Of a stretch of 64,000 bases of DNA, positions 57,661-64,000 are shown in pieces. The stretch is from Gnetum montanum (taxonomy: Eukaryota; Streptophyta; Gnetopsida; Gnetales; Gnetaceae). A program made the position numbers and the translations under genes. Each line of letters opens with the position of its first letter. Position 1 is the first letter of the stretch. Where the stretch lies: assembly GCA_015680685.1 (NCBI GenBank), contig MNCI01033474.1, forward strand, positions 616,009 to 680,008, in the 5' to 3' direction. The notes beneath the pieces were generated by a model. That model was given only the letters and a program-made list of their open reading frames with translations, made no database searches and was not told the origin of the DNA.

Positions 57661-57849
57661 TATATTTCTTCTTGGTATAGCATAGATATAGCCTTGATTC
57701 ATAGGTCTTCCACCTCTTCCTTAGTTATTGCTAGTTCCTCTATTCTCCTAAACCATTCTAGGATTATTAGTAACATCTCTATTTTCTTGGACAATCCTAA
57801 GATTTGGAACCATAGGCTTCATTCTCTTGTTCTACATAACACTCTTCCT

Positions 57850-58459
57850 CTAAAGAAACTTTAGAAACACTTTCTTAATATGGAAAACTTCCTTATAATA
57901 AATGCAAATATTAGATCCTGGTGAACTCATGAAATTAAATGGCTAAACTAGTCCATTAAATCTCCTAGGTTGTTATTGAATTGATTCATTAAATCCTTAC
58001 GAATGTTGCTAAAATAGACCATACATTCTTCTAGACTGCTTGAATTACCCTAATAAGTTCTACTGATAACTCTATTCTTATTTATTTTTCTTTGAGCTAC
58101 ATTCTCTATTTGTTCCCTTTCCATAGTAATGGATTTGGCTCGTGACTCCTCATAATTATCCAAAGCCAAGGCTACAGTCATGATTTTGATGAAGGACCTT
58201 AATCATTTCACAAATTTTCTAATATGTATAGTCTCATTTTATAATACTTGGGAAACATATTCACATAATTTAGTAAACCTATTATCATAATCATAGATAG
58301 ATATGGATCCCTAAATTAGTTGATTAAACTCATGTTCTTTCTTCACTAGGTAGGCCTTAGAGAGATACCTATCTTTAAACACTTTAGTAAATTATTTTCA
58401 TTCTATCTCTTTATCTTTCCAATGTCTACTTCTTTGCTTTGCCTCCCACCATCACTCAG
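57850..58459 (-). pseudogene. Gag of F, 5' end cut by element G
   Basis: WWWEAKQRSRHWKDKEIE, FKDRYLSKAYLVKKEHEFNQL and the FTKLCEYVSQVL block match the chromovirus retrotransposon gag domain. The zinc knuckle near 57870-57920 reads CIYYKEVFHIKKVF, with two of three Cys changed. The reading frame runs into the LTR of G at 58460. Confidence 0.75.
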
Positions 58460-59218
58460 TGATGAGCTACAATATCGCATATGCGATATCGCGGCTTGCT
58501 ATCATGTCTATAAATAAGAGGCAGCTTTCCCTTGTTCACTCATCTAGAGTTAGCCCTTAGCCAAACTATAGTAGTTTTACCATTCCAGAGTTAGAATAAT
58601 TTCCATGTGCCTACAGTAGGAGTCTCAAAGTGAATGGATATTTACTCGAGCAAATTGTACCTGAGCACACATTTGTGTATGGTAATAAAGACAAACTTTC
58701 TGATAAACCTTGTAGCATATGGACTAAGCTAAATACAATTTAGTTATCGTTAAATGTTTAAATGCTTTCCTAGATAATTAATCTCTCTCAACCCTTGACT
58801 CTTCTAGTTAAGTGCATTTAGTACGACCGCTTTGAGCACGTGTGCAACGCTTGGTAACCCAGTAACGATTAACGACTAGCACTGGTTCAGGGTGTGTGCG
58901 GCAAGTGGGAATGGATACTGATGCTAGGATACTTAGAACTTAGTTAGTAAATAGTTAATGAAAGTTAGTCATTTATTTCTCTTCACCCTTCCCTCTTAGC
59001 ATAGGTGTTAAAAAGATAAAAGTTATGAAAATCACATACCTCAAACTTATTTAACCATACAACCATGACAATACAAGTAAGTTTGGGAGGAAAAAGATTG
59101 ATTAACCTTAAGTGTTCCATTAGGACGTGTAAGCACTTAGTCCTTGGAGTTTGACCAGATTGCGTGGGAGACGCTCGTATTTGTATGGTTGAGTGTAGGG
59201 GTACCTTGCCACTAATCA
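58460..59218 (+). repeat. 5' LTR of element G
   Basis: 759 bp, TGATGAGC...CTAATCA. TATA box at 58509-58516. GATATC core at 58485 and AATATC at 58471. The TTGGTAACCCAGTAACG block is at 58850-58868. It aligns with LTR A, which lacks that block. Confidence 0.85.
58471..58516 (+). promoter_or_regulatory. LTR promoter of G
   Basis: AATATC (58471) and GATATC (58485), 14 bp apart, within an ATATCGCATATGCGATATCG palindrome. Then 18 nt to TATAAATA (58509). Confidence 0.7.
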
Positions 59219-59238
59219 TTGCCACCATTGCGAGGGAC
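59219..59238 (+). other. Primer binding site of element G, decayed
   Basis: TTGCCACCATTGCGAGGGAC directly after the LTR. Confidence 0.75.
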
Positions 59239-59363
59239 TTAGTTGTTTGTGTGCTATGTAGAACATAGGAGATCATTCATATCATTAGGATGCTTAAACT
59301 AACCCTTAGGGTTGATTAAAGGAAAAATAAGATAATGGTAAATAGCACACCAAACAAGACTAA

Positions 59364-61880
59364 AATGTCTTCTTCTTTGCACAAAAGCACTTCACCACCT
59401 AGGAACAACACAAGAGACAGTCAGCGGCATAACACACATAATCAAGAAATGCTAGTTCCTCAAAAATTCCGTGTGGTATATATTCATCACGATGAGGATA
59501 TACCTAACTTTACATTTATTCTCCATCAAGATGAACAACTGCGTTGGAGAGACTTGGAGGGTAACATAGTGTTGCCTCCAGACCAAGAAGTCCCCAACAT
59601 GCTCCTTCATGCCCTTGCATGAATAGGCATGTCACAATTGTACATAGAGTACATTGCATGTGATTACGACATAAGGGACTACCATCCCACAGAAGCACAA
59701 CATCAATGGAACTTGCAACAGAAGAGATACTATACATCGTTGAAGGGAAAAGGACCCCATAACGCTCCACCCATCTTAAGAGAAATTGAGGGTGGTGAAC
59801 CTATTTTAATAGGTTCTCCAAAAAATGATGTTCCCCCTCCTAACGATGGTGAGGAGGTGGTGTATTAGAACCTTCATTCCATGATTCAAAACCATGGTTC
59901 TGATCCCCATGAACACTAAGTGTTCAACAAGGGAACACGAACACATGATAAGGACGAGCATTTTGATTGTCATCATAATCCAAGCTGGGACCATTGAAGA
60001 GAAGATAGGAAACATCATCATGGTGATGGTTCTCCTTCTTCTTCACCTTCATCATCACATTCACCCTCTCCTTCAGTATCAGGATGTAGTCATAAGGAAC
60101 CTAATCGTAAGGATAAAGGTAAATAGAGTGAGAAACCTTGATGAGAGAGTCAAGAGCGAGGATGAGGGCACTCTAGAGAATCACGACATGGAAGAAGGAA
60201 AAGTAGGGAACCACGTAGACATCACATATGCTATGAGAGAAATGATCATGAAGAACCCCTATTTGCAACCTGAAGTATGTTAGACATCATGGAGGCTATA
60301 AGAATTCCTACAAGGCACCAGAAAGATAGCAGGATCAAGAGATTAGACATGAATAACATCTCACGATTTGAGGGGGGATACAATGCTGATCCTCAGAACC
60401 ATTTACAAGAATTTCATAGTGGATGTGCCTTGTAGAACATTGAGAATGAATTGAAAAAGCTAAAGTTGTTCCCAAGGACACTAGTAAAAAAAGAGGAAAG
60501 CTGGTACTGGTCATTAGAACTGGAAAACATTCGAAGGTGGAGTATGATGCTAGAACTATTTAACGATAAGTATCAAATATACTCCCAAGTGTCCAACCTA
60601 TGGAAGAAAATCCAAGGATGGAAGTAGGGAACTCATAAATCCTTGGATGTTGCCATGGGCTGAAACTATGCACTGTTACATCATTGCCCGGGCCATGGTT
60701 ACTCGTAGCAGGATCAACTATGCCATCTCGTAGATGGACGTAGAAATGAAACCAGGAGAACCCTTGGAACATATGCCTAAGGGAGACTACCAGAGCTTAG
60801 GTTCCATCAGATCCATAGATTTTTGGAGTAAGTATCTAAGGAAGAAGGAGAGCTATGTAAGAGAGAAAGTACGAAAGAGTACAATTGCGATCCTTCCCTT
60901 CGAAAAAGGGGAGTGAGATTATGTGGGGAGGAGGAAGAGTCACCACTCGAAGAGATGGTGAATAGGAAAACCTTGCCACTCCAAAAATTAACAAATGAAG
61001 TGTCAGTGAGGGTAGACCAAATGTGGAACTCCTTAGATAGTAGATTTGAAACCGTTCTCAAAATTGTAGAGGAGTCTAAGGAGCGAGGTAGTGACTATGA
61101 TAAAAAGAAAAAGAGGGATTTGGACCATGAGTGTAATAAAGATAAGGGTAAAATAGCCATCATCAAAGAGGTTGTGGATTCTGATACAAAAATTGATGAT
61201 GGATGTGAGATATGCCAGTATGACCATCCTAAGGGATGTTTCCCAGTAATCTCACATCTGCAAGAGTCTAGGGTGTATGCACTTAACCCATGACTTAACA
61301 AATGGCAAGCACCCTGACAGTTACCTTATCCCCAAGGTGACCTGAGGTAGTTCCAACAACCATTAACGTATAATCCAAGTGGAACTCTGCCACAACTTAT
61401 TGAGCAACACTAGCCATGGAAATACCCACAGTCATGGGGGATGCTACCGCCAAGGCAACAATACCGTTATCGACAATCGGATCCATATGGCTACCACATG
61501 CAGCAGCCAATCTCTCCACGTGACTCTATTGGTCACGTGACACCACAACGTCACTACCAAGCTCAGGAGTATTATAGGACTCCTTCTCCAAGGAGAGACA
61601 CACCACATACATACCACCCTCCAAATCCATTCGCAACTCTCACACCGATAGCTCCGTTACCATCCACTCCAATGACGCAAGGGGAACTCCCCACTTAACC
61701 ATAGCAACACAATGCTACGAGAGCTGTAAACCTTCAACCTAATGTTGGTTCTGACAGCTGCACAAAGAGAAGACCTTTCTTTAGAACCAACAAACTAAAT
61801 AAGCTCTCACAACCACAAGCGGTTGAGCCTCCAAATGCTTCTCTATCAAATAAGGCTTCAGAGCTTGCTTCAAACCAAAA
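59364..61880 (+). pseudogene. Athila-like gag of element G
   Basis: Starts MSSSLHKSTSPPRNN at 59364. Blocks: RWRDLEGNIVLPPDQEVP (59540-59600), a stop at 59620-59622, DYDIRDYHPTEAQ, and FEGGYNADPQNHL (60370-60405). The capsid-like region runs 60430-60860. The zinc-knuckle-like CEICQYDHPKGC is intact at 61204-61239. A Q/P/Y-rich tail follows (61440-61698). Stops are few enough that most blocks are readable. This is the best guide to the family's gag. Confidence 0.85.
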
Positions 61881-61902
61881 ATAGAGCTCAACGCATACGG
61901 TT

Positions 61903-62421
61903 ATGTTAATGCATACCATCACTAATTGGATTAAGGTGGGCCACCTTCCCAGGAAATTTTCTGATTCTGGGAGTCCTCTAATCTATGTCAAATTCATTGG
62001 GAATGAACCATGTAAAGCTCTTCTAGACTCAGGTTCCAGAGTCAACTTAATATCACAAGAGATGTATAAAGTCTGGAACCTACCTCCACTAAAGAAGAGC
62101 AATATTTGCTTAGGGCTGGCTGACCAGTCCATCACTATTCCCTTGAGACTTGTGGAGGACATTATTACCACTGTATGTGGTTGGTCATATCTAGCTGATT
62201 TCGTAGTGATACAAGTAAACAATGACAAAGGGTACTTCTCAATAATAATGGGACGGGCATGGCTAAGTACCATAAATGCATGCCTAGGAATCCATGATCT
62301 TTCCCTGGAAATATTTAAGGAAACAAATTTTGGAAAAATCAAGAGGAAGAAAGTTGCATGCATCACATACAGTGATACAGGGTGTGATTGCATACAGGAA
62401 TGTTCAACATTGCCTGCATGA
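61903..62421 (+). pseudogene. Retropepsin-like protease of element G, open reading frame
   Basis: A continuous frame of 172 codons. LPRKFSDSGSPLIYV leads to CKALLDSGSRVNLIS with intact catalytic LLDSG (about 62017-62031). Then come ITIPLRLVEDIITTVCGWSY, IIMGRAWLST and LSLEIF. It is the only protease in the window that is both open and with its active-site triplet. Its gag upstream is broken, so no functional polyprotein is expected. Confidence 0.85.
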
Positions 62422-64000
62422 AATCGGTGTGCCCAAGAAATTAACATACACAAGTGCCTATATGTAGCAACCACACAACAAGAGAACACCCAATGGTTGA
62501 TAGCTAATCAAGAGAGCAACTCACCAACGTGCATGGAACTAACTGGGGAAACAACTTGTGCCCACGTCGAGAGCATAGATGCACTAGAGCAAGAGTGTTG
62601 CCAAATTCTAGCCCTTAACCTGAAAATATCAATAGGGGGAAGTTGGAAATTCCTAAAAAATAACTTGAAGCACTCTGATCAGATCTCCCCCTTCCAACTT
62701 AGTCATGGGGGAGATGGCCACCTAAGCTAATCAATCAAAGCCCTCAGTTTCTTTTTAAGTTTTTGTTTTACACATTTTTGTTTTACAAATTTATTTAACT
62801 TTTCTTATTTTTTTTGCAACATGCTTCATAATTCTTCATTTATTTGTGTGTTTATTTTTTTTTGTTTTGTTAAGTTTTTCACTTAATAAGTGCTCTGAAG
62901 ATGGTATGAACTGTATTCCATTGATTGCTAATGTTTGGTTTTTACCTTTGAGTTATGATGTTGATACTAAGGTATGGTTTATTTAATATAATAGGCAATG
63001 AGCCCACATCATCCATGCATCCATAAGTTTCTATGGTCTCTCTTGGCTTGGAAATGTATAGTCCCATTCTTTAAATAATAAGAACTATGAATGAATCGGT
63101 GACTGGGTATTTCTCAAGCTAAGGAAGGACTTAAGGACTGAAAAGGGTGTGACTTTAAGGGAACTTGATGCATTTGTGTTGGCCATTCTCTTGGGTACTT
63201 GGATTTTTTCTTCTTGAGTTTTCCCTACCATTTTGACGATTGCTCCATTATTGGAAAGCTGAGCTAATAAAAATAATAAGTCTTTGCATGGTGTGGTTCT
63301 CATGCAAAACACACAAAAAAAATAGTGAGAATTCAAAGCACACCCCTTAGATGAAATAATCATCTGGGCTACAAGCACTTGTTATGAAACTAACTAAAAA
63401 TGTTCTCTCTAACTAAGGCCCTTCCTCGCTTCCTACTTTTTCCTCTTTCGTTTCATTGGAATGGTGGTGACTCTTTGGCGGAAGCATTCTTGCTACTTCA
63501 GGTGGATGGATTAGCCAAATGTATTAATGTGAAGTCACTGGATGTGGATTGTTTGAGGCTAGATTTGGAATAAGATCTACTAAGTCACATTAACCATTAA
63601 TACATAAGGGGCTGTACACCACCTTGCTCTCGAGACTCCATTCCATTCTCTTCTTTTCATCCTTCTTTCTCCATTTCTCACCTCATTGCCGGTTGTATCA
63701 ATAGTCCATATCTTGGTTGATGCATTGTTTTCTTTTTGGTAAATTCTTGTGTTTAAGACTTTAACTCTTACTTCCAAATGATATTTCTAGGGCCTATGGA
63801 CTCTTTGAATGTGATATTATTAGGGCATTAAGGGCATGAGCCTGCTTTGGGGAGGATCCACTGGCATTCCTATTTGATGCATCCATTAATTTCTTTCCCT
63901 TAAACATCTCTGCAATCACCCTTTATTTTGTTCATCTCCATCTTTGACATCCATTTTATCAACGTTGTCATTGTTTCTTTTTCTCTCTTATTCCTTATCT
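62422..64000 (+). other. Pol-deletion joint and 3' non-coding region of G
   Basis: A short linker (62497-62730) corresponds to the protease-RT linker up to GGSWKFLKN. The sequence then passes to the TTAGTCATGGGGGAGATGGC block that follows integrase in B. The rest matches 262-2148 of A inverted. No gene seen. Confidence 0.6.

Larger units (their letters stand above)
54376..58459 (-). mobile_element. Gypsy chromovirus F, truncated at both ends
   Basis: Minus-strand order gag, zinc knuckle, protease, RT, RNase H, integrase, chromodomain. Its 5' part is cut by the LTR of G at 58460, and the 3' LTR is disturbed by LTR I. It is very decayed, with stops in every domain, and older than the Athila-like copies around it judging by reading-frame damage. 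Confidence 0.85.
58460..64000 (+). mobile_element. Athila-like element G, gag-protease only, right end outside window
   Basis: LTR, primer site, gag, protease, then the same pol-deletion joint as element A (about 62640-62670) and the family's 3' non-coding region to the window end. It is inverted relative to A. It inserted into gag of chromovirus F. Confidence 0.85.

Noticed and set aside
1-64000. CRISPR arrays, bacterial operons, tRNA or rRNA genes
   Set aside because: No spaced direct repeats of the right kind, no cloverleaf-like or rRNA-like sequence seen, and the context is plant nuclear repeats. The only tRNA-related sequences are retroelement primer sites.

Overview
This window looks like intergenic DNA from a large, repeat-rich plant nuclear genome. 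It is AT-rich and CpG-poor. Nearly everything I can identify is decayed retrotransposon sequence: Ty3/gypsy Athila-like elements, a gypsy chromovirus, a third gypsy element, two Ty1/copia elements and a LINE. Stop codons at former CGA/CAA/CAG positions and TG/CA pairs at former CG positions point to long-term cytosine methylation. A gymnosperm or other giant-genome seed plant would fit, but no marker fixes the species. I found no convincing host gene, rRNA, tRNA or CRISPR array. There are two runs of N (17056-17112 and 38162-38260).

Layout. 1-5959: Athila-like element A (minus; gag and protease but no RT or integrase), running off the left edge. 6830-27790: a three-level nest. A minus-strand LINE (RT at 6830-8640, endonuclease at 27220-27790) is split by a copia element (8990-27219), and that copia is split by a complete Athila-like element B (12815-26175) with paired LTRs and a near-perfect 5-bp target duplication. 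27850-31345: unassigned AT-rich DNA with an ~870-bp tandem duplication. 31350-36105: gypsy element H. 36106-48955: Athila-like element D (plus), whose gag is split by a pol-less copia element C (38147-44605). 48956-52924: Athila-like fragment E, fused directly to D's integrase. 52925-53959: a head-to-head LTR pair (E and I). 54376-58459: a minus-strand chromovirus, F. 58460-64000: Athila-like element G (plus), of the same pol-less subfamily as A and inverted relative to it.

How the parts relate. B and D carry the pol domains of the Athila-like family. A and G share one deletion scar joining the protease-RT linker to the region after integrase, so they look like a non-autonomous gag-protease lineage that was copied in trans. 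Copia C also lacks pol but keeps gag and a 3' ORF.

The most interesting signal is in the LTR promoters. In six Athila-family LTRs the first palindromic hexamer lies exactly 18 nt upstream of the TATA box, and further hexamers follow at 14- and 20-bp steps. Copia C has an analogous dispersed array of AAGACGTCTT-derived motifs. Its two LTRs show TG versus CA at matching sites, the signature of decay from a methylated CpG. Other points are an unusual CX2CX3HX3C zinc knuckle in the Athila-like gag and a coiled-coil 3' ORF in B.
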